64,000 nt of DNA. Origin: Methanobrevibacter sp. YE315 (lineage in GTDB: Archaea > Methanobacteriota > Methanobacteria > Methanobacteriales > Methanobacteriaceae). Position 1 is the first letter of the stretch. Each line of letters begins with the position of its first letter. The stretch lies in the NCBI RefSeq assembly GCF_001548675.1, contig NZ_CP010834.1:646001-710000 (forward strand). The letters are read 5' to 3'. The position numbers were made by a program, and so were the translations under genes. The notes beneath the pieces were generated by a model. The model saw only the letters and a list, made by a program, of their open reading frames with translations, was not told the origin of the DNA and ran no database searches. Positions 1 to 8,386 of this stretch are shown piece by piece.

Positions 1-90
1 GGTGCTCAGGCATTATTGCTTGCACGCTCTGAAGATAAGGAATTAATTATTCTTTCTCCTAAGAAAGTAAAATTAGTCAATAAAGGATAA
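1..90 (+). CDS. C-terminal end of an unidentified protein (truncated by window edge)
   Basis: The last 29 codons of a plus-strand gene run from base 1 to a TAA at 88-90. The translated tail is hydrophobic and then basic, ending KLVNKG. It is too short to assign a family. The stop codon lies inside a hairpin that is followed by a T-tract, which is how a real gene end looks in this window. Confidence 0.6.
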   Translation, partial: GAQALLLARSEDKELIILSPKKVKLVNKG

Positions 91-114
91 GTAGATTAAT
101 CTCTACTTTTTTCA
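89..114. terminator. Hairpin terminator shared by convergent genes
   Basis: AAGTAGA (89-95) pairs with TCTACTT (102-108) across a 6-base loop, followed on the plus strand by a T-run. It contains the stop of the truncated plus-strand gene and the stop of the minus-strand TDT gene (96-98). Confidence 0.65.
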
Positions 115-1013
115 CTATTTTTTAAGAAATTTGCATATCTGACTAAGACATAAATCACAATTAGCGTAGCAATTGCTGTTTCTAAGCTCAAAACATTTCC
201 TATTAAGCTATTTGAACCGACTGTTTTTAAAATGCCCTTTGTTGCAAGAGCGCTTATTACAAATGGAAATGTAAATGCTGAAAAGCTTGGATAAAAGTCC
301 AGATTCCTATAATCGATGAACTTATAGAATGCAAATATGTAGAACACGCAGGCGATTGAATATAAAACTGTTAAAAATTCAGTTGATATCTGTGGTGTTG
401 AATTCAAATATCCGACTATCAATATGCTTATCAATGCGGTAAAAATACAGATTAATGGTTTGTTCATGTCCGGAACGTCTGGATATCTGAGGTATCTATA
501 GATTACTAATGGCAGGGTTATAAGCATTGCCATAAATCCAATCATGAAGAATATGAATCCGATTTCTTTGAGTCCATGAACCTGTGCAGTAATTGCGGCC
601 ATGGTGATTCCAACAAAGACTATCCAGTAGCTTGGATAAACCATCGAAATATCAAAATCATGTATGATGAAATGATAGGTAAAGTAAATCATTAGCATAA
701 TATGCAAGCTTACTCCAATTATCCATATGGTATATGCAATACTTGGCATAAATTCTATAAGGTATGTAGATAAAAGCATCAAACTCATCGAAAAAGTACC
801 GGAACTGCTTACTATAACAGGATTTTTGAAGTCTTCCTTAATGTCTTGAGGATACAGAATCACTTTTAGGATAATTAAAATAATAAGTAAAACTCCAATA
901 GTTCCAAATAAATATCTTAAATACGGATGAATGTCCTGCAAAAGATTGCCTAATGACAATAACGCAAGTATCAGTCCTGCTATTGGAATAGGGAGTTTTC
1001 TAATCAGATTCAT
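96..1013 (-). CDS. TDT-family (TehA-like) membrane transporter
   Basis: A 305-residue, almost entirely hydrophobic protein with about ten predicted membrane helices. The N-terminal PIPIAGLILALLSLGNLL is typical of the tellurite-resistance/dicarboxylate transporter (TDT) family, whose members are channels or exporters for small anions (TehA, Mae1, SLAC1). The length fits the family. It starts six bases after the tatD-like gene and probably shares its transcript. The substrate cannot be read from sequence. Family assignment is fairly secure; function is open. Confidence 0.75.
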   Translation of the reverse strand: MNLIRKLPIPIAGLILALLSLGNLLQDIHPYLRYLFGTIGVLLIILIILKVILYPQDIKEDFKNPVIVSSSGTFSMSLMLLSTYLIEFMPSIAYTIWIIGVSLHIMLMIYFTYHFIIHDFDISMVYPSYWIVFVGITMAAITAQVHGLKEIGFIFFMIGFMAMLITLPLVIYRYLRYPDVPDMNKPLICIFTALISILIVGYLNSTPQISTEFLTVLYSIACVFYIFAFYKFIDYRNLDFYPSFSAFTFPFVISALATKGILKTVGSNSLIGNVLSLETAIATLIVIYVLVRYANFLKNSEKSRD

Positions 1014-1018
1014 TTTAT

Positions 1019-1774
1019 CTATATTTCAAAATAGTTTTCGGCATTCTTATGGGAAACCTTTGCGATTTCGCTTTTTTTATAATCCAATCTGGTCAGTTCA
1101 CGAACGGTTTTGGGAACTGAAAGGGGATCGGATGGTTTGTTGCTCATATCACTGTTTAAAAGGAATCCATCAAAACCGAATTCATCTAAAATCCCGATGG
1201 CACCTGCAACATCAAGCTTATGGGGCTGTACGGTCAATCCCAACATGTAATCCTTATCGATAACCTCATGAATGACGTCCTGGTTAATATGGTCGATAAC
1301 AGCCTGTTTTTCATCCAGATGCTGAGGAACAATATCCAAAATTTCTTTCAACACTTCCAGCTTGTTTTTTCTGGGGGTGTGGATGATAACCTTTGAGTTG
1401 GTTTCATCTGCAATGTCCAGCTGCTTTTTGAATATGCTGATTTCGGTTTCAGTCAAATCCTCAAGGCCAATTTCTCCAATAGCCACAATCTCCTTGTTTT
1501 CAATCCATTTGTATAGATTTTCATAAATCGGTTCAGGATTGCCGATTGGATTGGTGGGATGTATTCCTAGTGCTACTTTCAAGTCAAGTCCGTGTTCCTG
1601 TGCTCTTTTTGTGTCGTATTCTCTAATCCTATTTAAATGATTTAATAGAATCAGTTCATTATCTATTTTGTATGGGTAGTAACTGCATGTTATTGCTTTA
1701 TCGATTCCGGATAAGTACATTGCTTTGAAATCTTCACCACTTCTTGCATCGGCATGGATGTGTGTATCAATCAT
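1019..1774 (-). CDS. TatD-like metal-dependent hydrolase
   Basis: This 251-residue TIM-barrel hydrolase has the metal-binding signatures of the TatD family: DTHIHAD at residues 3-9, GEIGLED in the middle, then IIHTPRK, a DH pair and NSDMS near the end. Bacterial relatives act as metal-dependent nucleases; the archaeal subfamily seen here has no proven substrate. The start has GTGAT a few bases upstream, a good archaeal ribosome binding site. It leads a two-gene unit with the TDT transporter and is divergent from the HTH regulator at 1955. Confidence 0.8.
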   Translation of the reverse strand: MIDTHIHADARSGEDFKAMYLSGIDKAITCSYYPYKIDNELILLNHLNRIREYDTKRAQEHGLDLKVALGIHPTNPIGNPEPIYENLYKWIENKEIVAIGEIGLEDLTETEISIFKKQLDIADETNSKVIIHTPRKNKLEVLKEILDIVPQHLDEKQAVIDHINQDVIHEVIDKDYMLGLTVQPHKLDVAGAIGILDEFGFDGFLLNSDMSNKPSDPLSVPKTVRELTRLDYKKSEIAKVSHKNAENYFEI

Positions 1775-1898
1775 ATTATCACGTTTTAGTTTAGTTGATG
1801 TTATTTTGTTTTTTTTATTTTAAAAAAATAACCATTTTATTTTCCACTTTTAAAGTTTTCTTAAGTGTTATTTTTCATATTTGTTCACTTCAAGAGAT

Positions 1899-1940
1899 TT
1901 TATATTTTTAGTAATACTAATACTAATTTAAGTAATACTA
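1899..1940 (+). promoter_or_regulatory. TATA box and twin palindromic sites before the HTH regulator
   Basis: A TATA-like element lies at about 1899-1907. It is followed by two copies of AGTAATACTA, at 1910-1919 and 1931-1940, spaced 21 bp apart (two helical turns). Each copy contains the palindrome AGTA-A-TACT. Lying between TATA box and start codon, they are where a repressor would bind, plausibly the product of the gene itself. Confidence 0.5.
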
Positions 1941-1954
1941 CATCGGTGATAAAT

Positions 1955-2740
1955 GTGGAAGAAAATAAAAACTATTTAGAAAGCTACGAATCAGTTTCGA
2001 AAGAAGTAAAGTACCTGACAAATTCGTTGGTAAGGTTGAAGCTATTGGCAACACTTTATGAGCAGCCTTTAAACATGAAGGATATAAACAGCACCACCGG
2101 CCTTAGCTACAGTTCCATTTCAAGCAACATGCACGATTTGGAATTGGACGGCTACGTATACAGGCATGCAAACAAATATTTCTTATCAAATTCCGCAAAA
2201 TTGCAGATTGACAATGTTCTCGAGCTGAATTATGTCATCATGTTGTTAAATGAATTTTTCAATATTCTCGATAAGCATCTGGTTGACATGATTCCGAACC
2301 AGTCAATTGCGGAGTTCTATCTTCTTGGAAAAGCGAATTTAATAGAATCGGATGGTGTGGACGTATACAGGATATATAAATATATCGCAGATGTTTTAAA
2401 TGCGGCAGACTCAGCAAAATGCGTACTGCCATTTTATCATGAAGTTTTAAATGAAAAGTTGAATGATTTGGTATGTAAAAAGAAAGAAGTTGAGATAATC
2501 ATATCCGATTTGCTGGTTGATATATTTAAAGAAAAGTCTAAAGTCAATAGCTTATTGTCCTTTAAGGGAGAAAATAATTTTTTGCTGATTGTCACAAATC
2601 AAATGATGATATTGGGTTTATTCAAGGAGGATGGTTTCTTTGATCAGAATAGGTTATTGACATCCAAAAATCAGGATTCAATCAATTGGGCAAATAACCT
2701 ATATGAAAATTTTAAAAATGAGAAGATAAATGAGTTTTAA
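1955..2740 (+). CDS. ArsR/FilR1-like winged-helix transcriptional regulator
   Basis: A winged-helix DNA-binding domain occupies roughly residues 25-90, with RLKLLATLYEQPLNMKDI and the recognition-helix stretch LSYSSISSNMHDLELDGYV. The rest resembles the ligand or effector domain of methanogen FilR1-type regulators. I place the start at GTG 1955, preceded by GGTGAT at 1945-1950 with four-base spacing. An upstream in-frame GTG at 1865 would add residues encoded across the TATA box and operator, so it is unlikely. The gene is monocistronic and ends in a terminator shared with glyS. Signal and targets are unknown; autoregulation is inferred from the twin sites upstream. Confidence 0.75.
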   Translation: MEENKNYLESYESVSKEVKYLTNSLVRLKLLATLYEQPLNMKDINSTTGLSYSSISSNMHDLELDGYVYRHANKYFLSNSAKLQIDNVLELNYVIMLLNEFFNILDKHLVDMIPNQSIAEFYLLGKANLIESDGVDVYRIYKYIADVLNAADSAKCVLPFYHEVLNEKLNDLVCKKKEVEIIISDLLVDIFKEKSKVNSLLSFKGENNFLLIVTNQMMILGLFKEDGFFDQNRLLTSKNQDSINWANNLYENFKNEKINEF

Positions 2741-2750
2741 ACTCATTTAT
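2726..2750. terminator. Bidirectional hairpin terminator between HTH gene and glyS
   Basis: ATAAATGAGTT (2726-2736) pairs perfectly with AACTCATTTAT (2740-2750). Both the plus-strand stop (2738-2740) and the glyS stop (2743-2745) are inside the hairpin. Confidence 0.6.
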
Positions 2751-4437
2751 AATAATTTTCAAGATAATCCTTTAATTCAGCTATTGGAATTCTTTCCTGA
2801 GCTTCGGTGTCTCTGTCTCTGACGGTTACCTGATTGTCTTCTAAAGTGTCAAAGTCAACGGTTATCGCTAATGGCACACCTATCTCATCAGCTCTAGCAT
2901 ATCTTTTTCCGATTGTTCCGGTTGCATCATATTCAACGGTAAAACCGGCCATCCTTAACTCTTCTGTCAAGTCTATGGCGATTTCACGAGGGCCTTCCTT
3001 GTTGACAAGAGGGAAGATTCCAAGCTGAACAGGTGCAATTGACTTGTCGAATTTGAAGTAGTCCTTTTCTTCGGTTTCGGCAAATGAATGGAGTAATACG
3101 GAGTAGGTGATACGGTCAATACCGAAAGAAGGTTCAATAACATGAGGAACTATTTTTTCACCTGTGATTTCCTCTTCAACATCCTCAAATATAAGCAAAT
3201 CTTCGCTCACTTCGTAGGTCTTATCCAGTTCGACGGTGAATTTTCCATCACTTTCAAGTGCCGCTTTGATATCGTCAATATCTGCATTTTCGATTGCTTG
3301 TTTTACTTTAGGAGAATCCCCTTTAAATATTGGTCCGAATTTTGACAAGTTAGGTTTAACTATAGTCTTTTGAACTTTTTTAGGTTCATCATATTCCACG
3401 AACACGTTTAACTCTTCGTTACTGAATTTGGAATGTGATGTCAAATCGTAATCTCCTCTGTCAGCGATTCCGATGATTTCAACCCAACCGTATTTGTCGG
3501 TTTTGACTTCAACGTCCCAGCAGTCGAGTGCATAGTGAGCCATTTCACCTGCCAAGTGTTGTCTGAATCTTAAAACCTCTTCAGGGATTCCAATTTCAGT
3601 TAAAAACTTTCGGGCTAAATATAACTGATAAATTAACATTTCATTAGCCACGATTCCTTTGTCAAGCGCTTCGCGTGCAGTGATTTCCAAAGGCTCTAGA
3701 TTGTTTTCCTGAACTTCCTGTGAATTCAAGCGCAATACTTCATTTTCAATCTGTGCAAATTTAGGATGGGTTTTGTCTTTAGGGTTTAAGAAGATTTCAG
3801 CTTCCGCTTGTGTGAATTCCCTGAGTCTGATAACTCCTTGTCTTGGTGATATTTCATTTCTGTAAGCTTTTCCAAGCTGAACTGCACCAAATGGCAATTT
3901 TCCTCTGAAAAATCTTTCCAAACGTTTGAATAAAATGAAGATCCCCTGTGCGGTTTCAGGTCTCATGTACCCTACTTTATCTCCTTTTGCACCGATTTCT
4001 GTTTTAAACATTAGGTTGTAGTTCCAGATTTTTGATAATGTGCCTTCACACTCAGGACATTTGATATTGTTGTCAATAACAATTTGGTCAAGCTCTTCAT
4101 TTTCAAGGCTTTCCACATCTTCACCAATAGCATCTTCAATAATGTGGTCTGCCCTAAACACTTCTCCACAGTTTTCACATTTACACATTGGGTCTGTAAA
4201 GTTATCAACATGTCCTGATGCCTTTAATACTTCTTTTGGCATTACTGTCGGGCCTTCGATTTCATAAAATCCTTCACCGGAGACATATTGTTTTCTCCAT
4301 TTTTGCATGATGTTGTTTTTTAGGCTAGCTCCAAGAGGGCCGTAATCTGTAAAACCGGATACTCCTGAGTAAATTTCAAAGGATGGCCATAAAAAACCTC
4401 TTTTTGCACTAATATTTGTCATTTTATCATGATTCAT
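2743..4437 (-). CDS. glyS: Glycyl-tRNA synthetase (alpha2, archaeal/eukaryotic type)
   Basis: This enzyme charges tRNA-Gly with glycine. The 564 residues match the dimeric class II type, not the bacterial alpha2beta2 type. Visible marks are the N-terminal SAKRGFLWPSFEIYSGVSGF, class II motif 2 region RNEISPRQGVIRLREFTQAE, and motif 3 region EPSFGIDRITYSVL. A zinc-binding insertion carries CKCENC and later CPEC. The start follows GGGAGATAA at good spacing. dcd lies immediately upstream on the same strand (16-base gap), so the two are probably cotranscribed. Confidence 0.97.
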   Translation of the reverse strand: MNHDKMTNISAKRGFLWPSFEIYSGVSGFTDYGPLGASLKNNIMQKWRKQYVSGEGFYEIEGPTVMPKEVLKASGHVDNFTDPMCKCENCGEVFRADHIIEDAIGEDVESLENEELDQIVIDNNIKCPECEGTLSKIWNYNLMFKTEIGAKGDKVGYMRPETAQGIFILFKRLERFFRGKLPFGAVQLGKAYRNEISPRQGVIRLREFTQAEAEIFLNPKDKTHPKFAQIENEVLRLNSQEVQENNLEPLEITAREALDKGIVANEMLIYQLYLARKFLTEIGIPEEVLRFRQHLAGEMAHYALDCWDVEVKTDKYGWVEIIGIADRGDYDLTSHSKFSNEELNVFVEYDEPKKVQKTIVKPNLSKFGPIFKGDSPKVKQAIENADIDDIKAALESDGKFTVELDKTYEVSEDLLIFEDVEEEITGEKIVPHVIEPSFGIDRITYSVLLHSFAETEEKDYFKFDKSIAPVQLGIFPLVNKEGPREIAIDLTEELRMAGFTVEYDATGTIGKRYARADEIGVPLAITVDFDTLEDNQVTVRDRDTEAQERIPIAELKDYLENYYK

Positions 4438-4453
4438 AAGTATTATCTCCCAT

Positions 4454-5038
4454 TTATTTATTTAATTCATAATCTAACTTAACTCTACTGCTTTCTGGGC
4501 GAGTTTGACCCATATATTTACTATTTCTATCGGGGTGTCCGTATGGTATTTCTGATGGTGTTGTCATTGTTTCGAATACAATCTGGCATACTCTTTGACC
4601 AGGATATAAAGCTACCGGCATCGCACCGATATTTGATATCTCCAATGTGATTTTTCCTTCAAAACCCGGGTCGATGAAACCTGCTGTAACGTGCATTGTA
4701 ACACCTAATCTGCCCATACTTGAACGTCCTTCCACTCTTGCAACCAGATCATCAGGTATTTTAACATACTCCAAGGTGGTTGCCAATGCAAATTCATTCG
4801 GATGGATTATAAATGCTTCACCTTTTTCAACGGTAGTTGCTTCCATATAAGATGCGATTTCCTCTTCATCTTTAGGATCAATAAAAGGTTTTCTAATAAC
4901 TTTAAAAACTTTAAACTCATCTCCTAATCTCATATCAACTGAAGATGGTTGAATCTGTTTTTCATCTAAAAGAGGTTCAATACCAAGTTTACCTTCTTCC
5001 AAATATTCTCTTATAGTCTTATCACTTAAAATTGCCAT
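4454..5038 (-). CDS. dcd: dCTP deaminase
   Basis: It deaminates dCTP to dUTP on the route to dTTP; archaeal relatives (DCD-DUT) may also hydrolyse dUTP to dUMP. The 194-residue product has the trimeric dUTPase-like fold signatures: GRSSMGRLGV, then HVTAGFIDPGFEGKITLE, which carries the catalytic glutamate. The ATG at 5038 (MAILSDKTIREYLEEG) matches the usual family start. An in-frame TTG 12 bases upstream is open but less likely. Upstream neighbour of glyS on the same strand. Confidence 0.95.
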   Translation of the reverse strand: MAILSDKTIREYLEEGKLGIEPLLDEKQIQPSSVDMRLGDEFKVFKVIRKPFIDPKDEEEIASYMEATTVEKGEAFIIHPNEFALATTLEYVKIPDDLVARVEGRSSMGRLGVTMHVTAGFIDPGFEGKITLEISNIGAMPVALYPGQRVCQIVFETMTTPSEIPYGHPDRNSKYMGQTRPESSRVKLDYELNK

Positions 5039-5062
5039 TTTTTCACACAAATAAGTTTATAA

Positions 5063-5887
5063 TTATTTAATTTCAATTAAATTATCTATTCTATTGACTA
5101 CATTATCAATAGCTTCATCACTGTAGTCAATTGAAATAGCATCAAAGTTACATGTATTAACGCAAAGGCCGCAGCCTTTACAATTATCGTAATTGATTCT
5201 GATTTTATTATCTTCTAAATGAATAGCGTCAAACATACAAACTTCATCTAAACATTTTTTACACAATCTGCATTTGTCTTCATGGAGTTTTACTTCAACG
5301 CCTTCAAGCTTTTCTAGTTTGTCGCTAATGTCAGTATCTAGGTTCGGATAGACTTTCCACAAACAACAACATGGACAGCAGTGACAGATGGTTAAAAGCC
5401 CTTTTCCGGGGTGCACATTCATCCAGACGGTATCAATCTTATTTCTTCCAATGATGTGGCTCAAACCGGCTTCATCGGCTTTGTCGACTTGGGCTAAAGC
5501 TTCTTCTACAGTTGCCTTGTTACCGATATGTTTTGGGATTTTTTTGGCTGTTGGTCCAAGGAAAATGCATCCAAGGTCTTGAGGATAATCCTGGCAGTTA
5601 TTTGAAGTCCTGCAAAGACAGGAATTCATAATCACAATATCATCACTACGTTTTATTACTTCCTTGATTATTTCTGTAGGCAGGAATTCGGAGCCTTCGG
5701 ATTCGATTTTTTTATTTATATTTATTGTATTTGGTATAACAACTATTTCATCATCTTTAAATAATGTAAAATCAATTATTCCTTTATATATTTTTGACTT
5801 CTTAGTAAATTCAGCTATTCTGAATCTCCAATTGAAGATGTATTTTAGGATAAATCTACTGAAATCCACTATTCTAGGCCTTTTCAT
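5063..5887 (-). CDS. Cysteine-rich 4Fe-4S ferredoxin-domain protein
   Basis: The C-terminal third of this 274-residue protein has two ferredoxin motifs, CRLCKKCLDEVC and CKGCGLCVNTC, for two [4Fe-4S] clusters. The N-terminal part has further conserved-looking cysteines: CLCRTSNNC near residue 95 and CHCCPCCC near residue 165, the pattern of a family of ferredoxin-like proteins with no settled function. It overlaps the end of trmJ by four bases (ATGA), so translation is coupled. Electron transfer is likely; partners are unknown. Confidence 0.8.
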   Translation of the reverse strand: MKRPRIVDFSRFILKYIFNWRFRIAEFTKKSKIYKGIIDFTLFKDDEIVVIPNTININKKIESEGSEFLPTEIIKEVIKRSDDIVIMNSCLCRTSNNCQDYPQDLGCIFLGPTAKKIPKHIGNKATVEEALAQVDKADEAGLSHIIGRNKIDTVWMNVHPGKGLLTICHCCPCCCLWKVYPNLDTDISDKLEKLEGVEVKLHEDKCRLCKKCLDEVCMFDAIHLEDNKIRINYDNCKGCGLCVNTCNFDAISIDYSDEAIDNVVNRIDNLIEIK

Positions 5888-6768
5888 TGTTCACCAATCT
5901 TGTTTTTTAATCGTCTTAATATACCTTTAAAGGTATGTGCTTCTCTTGCTGTTATGAAAGCTCTTGAAATAATATTGTTGAAAGTTTTAAGACCATTTCT
6001 TTTTTTATGGTCTGGAATGTCTAAACTGTTAATCAAATCACGCATATCTCTTATCAGATAATCTTTTTCTAATTCGCTGCTTTCTTCAAGTCCTTGAACT
6101 CCATAATCGTGCTTGTTTTTAAATAATTCATAAAATATTATCGCGGCTGCATGTGAGATGTTCATAATCGGATATGTTGGGTCTGTTGGAATTGAAACGC
6201 AAATGTCGCAGTCTTCGATTTCCTTATTTGTAAGTCCATCACCCTCTCTTCCAAACAGAATAGCTATTTTATTTGAAACGTTCATTGATTCACCAAGTTC
6301 CTCAGGTCTAAGGGGGATTCTTGAAAGGTTATAGCTTCCTCCAGCCATTCCGGTTGAAGCAACCTTAAAATCAATTCTTTGGGCCTGGTAGAAATCATCC
6401 AATGTCGGAAATATTTTTGCCTCTTCAACAATGTACTTTCCATGTGTAGCCTGATAATATGCTTCATTTGTTAATGTAGGGGGATTGATTAATACTAAAT
6501 TTTTCAATCCGAAGTTTGCCATGGTTCTTGCAAGAAAACCGATGTTTCCAGGAGTTTCACATTCAACAAAAACAATGTAGATGTTTTCCTTAAAAAGGCT
6601 GACCTCTTTTTCTTCCTGTTCTCTTACAATCTTTGATCTTGCAGTTCCTCTGGATTGTTTTGTGGATGCCGCTTTTTTTGTGGAAGTTGATTTTTTCTCA
6701 GAGTCACTTTCTTCCTTTTTTTCAGGTGAACTCATTGAAGTGGTTTCAACCACTTGTTGTTCACTTAC
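5884..6768 (-). CDS. trmJ: TrmJ-type SPOUT tRNA methyltransferase
   Basis: It probably methylates the ribose 2-prime oxygen of a tRNA anticodon-loop nucleotide (position 32 in TrmJ). All three SPOUT motifs are visible: ETPGNIGFLARTMANFGL, ILFGREGDGLTNKEIE and IPTDPTYPIMNISHAAA. The first 60 or so residues are a low-complexity Ser/Lys/Glu stretch, not part of the fold. I chose GTG 6768 as start because GGAGAT precedes it at six-base spacing; the in-frame TTG at 6792 abuts AGGAG with no room. An rRNA target is possible but less likely. Confidence 0.85.
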   Translation of the reverse strand, partial: VSEQQVVETTSMSSPEKKEESDSEKKSTSTKKAASTKQSRGTARSKIVREQEEKEVSLFKENIYIVFVECETPGNIGFLARTMANFGLKNLVLINPPTLTNEAYYQATHGKYIVEEAKIFPTLDDFYQAQRIDFKVASTGMAGGSYNLSRIPLRPEELGESMNVSNKIAILFGREGDGLTNKEIEDCDICVSIPTDPTYPIMNISHAAAIIFYELFKNKHDYGVQGLEESSELEKDYLIRDMRDLINSLDIPDHKKRNGLKTFNNIISRAFITAREAHTFKGILRRLKNKIGEQ

Positions 6769-6804
6769 AGCAGCATCTCCTATTTTAATCAACTCCTAAC
6801 TCAA

Positions 6805-8280
6805 TTATTCGTAAGCTTTGTCTAATAATTCCAGAATGTGCATGCATTTTACATCATCACATCCTATTTCATTTAAACCATCCTGTATATTCAGTTGACA
6901 GAATGGGCATATTGTAATCACAGCGTCAGCGCCAGTATCTTTAATCATTTCCGCTTTTGATTTAGATAAATCCATCGCAATTTCAGGTTTTCCGGATTTT
7001 ATTCCACCACCAGCACCGCAGCATTGGCAAGGATAAAGCATCTCTTTAAATTCAATGCCAGGTATCTTTTCAATAATCTCTCTTGGCGCATCCTTGATGC
7101 CTTGTCCTCTGCCCAAATGGCATGGGTCATGGTATGTAACAGTCATTTTAACTTCATTGAGTTTTTCTTCATCAAGCTTATCTACTAAAAACTCACTGAT
7201 GTCCATTACATTTAGTTGTGAACCAAATTGCGGATGATTATTTTTCAATGTGGCTCCGCAGCCGGAACAGATTGTAATTACAGTATCATAATCTTTAAAG
7301 ACTTCTTTGTTTTTATCAACAAGGTCCTGAACGATGTCGGTTTGACCGGTTCTCAATAGTGGAGATCCGCAGCATACCTGTCCTTCAGGAACATCAATGT
7401 CAATTCCATTTTCCTTTAGGATTTTAACTAATTTATGACCTGTCTCAGGGAATTTATAATCTACCATGCATCCTGTAAAGAAAGCTATTTTTGAACCGGT
7501 ATTGTTTTCAGCCTCTTCGATAAATGTTGGCTTGTCGGTTTTTACAGACCTTCCGGTTTCTAAAATGTTTTCCTTGAATGCAACATGTTGTGGAAGCGGT
7601 CCGGAACCGTTTGCAACGGCAATCGCTCTCATTTTTTCTATTGCATCGCCGAAAGTATTGATGTTTTTAGGACAAACAGCCAGACATTTGCCGCAGCTGG
7701 TACAGTTGTATAATCCTTCATCCAACGCCTCTTTAAGTCTGTCAAATTTGTCTCTTGGATCGGTTTCGAATTTGTCGATGTATCTCATCAGATATGGGCC
7801 GCCGAATTCCTCTGTTGCGATATTGACAACAGGGCATGATGAAAGGCAGGAATAACATTCGATACAGCTTCTCACTTTTTTAGTTTCTTTGGTGTCTTCC
7901 TTGGTCATGCTTGTGTCCAAAGCGTCACGTTTATGGTCGCATTGAAGGGACAACTGCAAATCTTTTACTTTTGCCTCAATACTTGACTTATCAACAATTA
8001 AATCTTTTATGACCGGGAATTTAAGGGGCTCTATTATGGCTCCGTCCTTAATCTCTTTTTGACAGGCAAGAGCTCCGTTTCCATTAAATAAAACACCGCA
8101 GGATCCGCATTGACCTGCCCTACATGAGCTTCTAAAACTAATGTCAGCATCATATTTTTCATTAATAGCTTGCAGGGCGTCAAGAACTTTCATATGAGGT
8201 GTCTGTTCGATTTCATAACACTCTAAGTGAGGTTCTGTGTCCAGTTCACTATTAAATCTTGAAACATAAACTTTAATCAT
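6805..8280 (-). CDS. tfrB: CoM/CoB:fumarate reductase (thiol:fumarate reductase) subunit B
   Basis: TfrB, with the flavoprotein TfrA, reduces fumarate to succinate using coenzymes M and B and produces the heterodisulfide. The order of domains is diagnostic: an N-terminal [2Fe-2S] ferredoxin (C54, C59, C62, C74 counted from the first of the two ATGs), two 4Fe-4S motifs (CIECYSCLSSCP and CTSCGKCLAVCP), then two CCG domains like HdrB (CCGSPLLRTGQ and CCGAGGG). TfrA is not in this window. The second ATG (8280) is preferred because GGGGAG then has five-base spacing. Start is 107 bases from divergent iorA. Confidence 0.93.
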   Translation of the reverse strand: MIKVYVSRFNSELDTEPHLECYEIEQTPHMKVLDALQAINEKYDADISFRSSCRAGQCGSCGVLFNGNGALACQKEIKDGAIIEPLKFPVIKDLIVDKSSIEAKVKDLQLSLQCDHKRDALDTSMTKEDTKETKKVRSCIECYSCLSSCPVVNIATEEFGGPYLMRYIDKFETDPRDKFDRLKEALDEGLYNCTSCGKCLAVCPKNINTFGDAIEKMRAIAVANGSGPLPQHVAFKENILETGRSVKTDKPTFIEEAENNTGSKIAFFTGCMVDYKFPETGHKLVKILKENGIDIDVPEGQVCCGSPLLRTGQTDIVQDLVDKNKEVFKDYDTVITICSGCGATLKNNHPQFGSQLNVMDISEFLVDKLDEEKLNEVKMTVTYHDPCHLGRGQGIKDAPREIIEKIPGIEFKEMLYPCQCCGAGGGIKSGKPEIAMDLSKSKAEMIKDTGADAVITICPFCQLNIQDGLNEIGCDDVKCMHILELLDKAYE

Positions 8281-8309
8281 CATTTCTCCCCATTTTATAA
8301 AAGTTTATA

Positions 8310-8330
8310 AAATATTATAATATAATATTT
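8310..8330. promoter_or_regulatory. 21-bp palindrome in the tfrB-iorA divergent promoter region
   Basis: AAATATTATA (8310-8319) and TATAATATTT (8321-8330) are exact inverse complements around one central A. The region holds TATA-like elements for both divergent genes, so this may be a shared operator or overlapping TATA boxes. In such AT-rich DNA chance is a serious alternative. Confidence 0.35.
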
Positions 8331-8386
8331 ATATCTTAAACTATTATATAATATATTGTATTAATGATAATTTTGAGGAAAATATA

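Noticed and set aside
1865..1954. N-terminal extension of the HTH regulator from GTG 1865
   Set aside because: The extension would be encoded by the TATA box and the twin operator sites, and GGTGAT supports the GTG at 1955.
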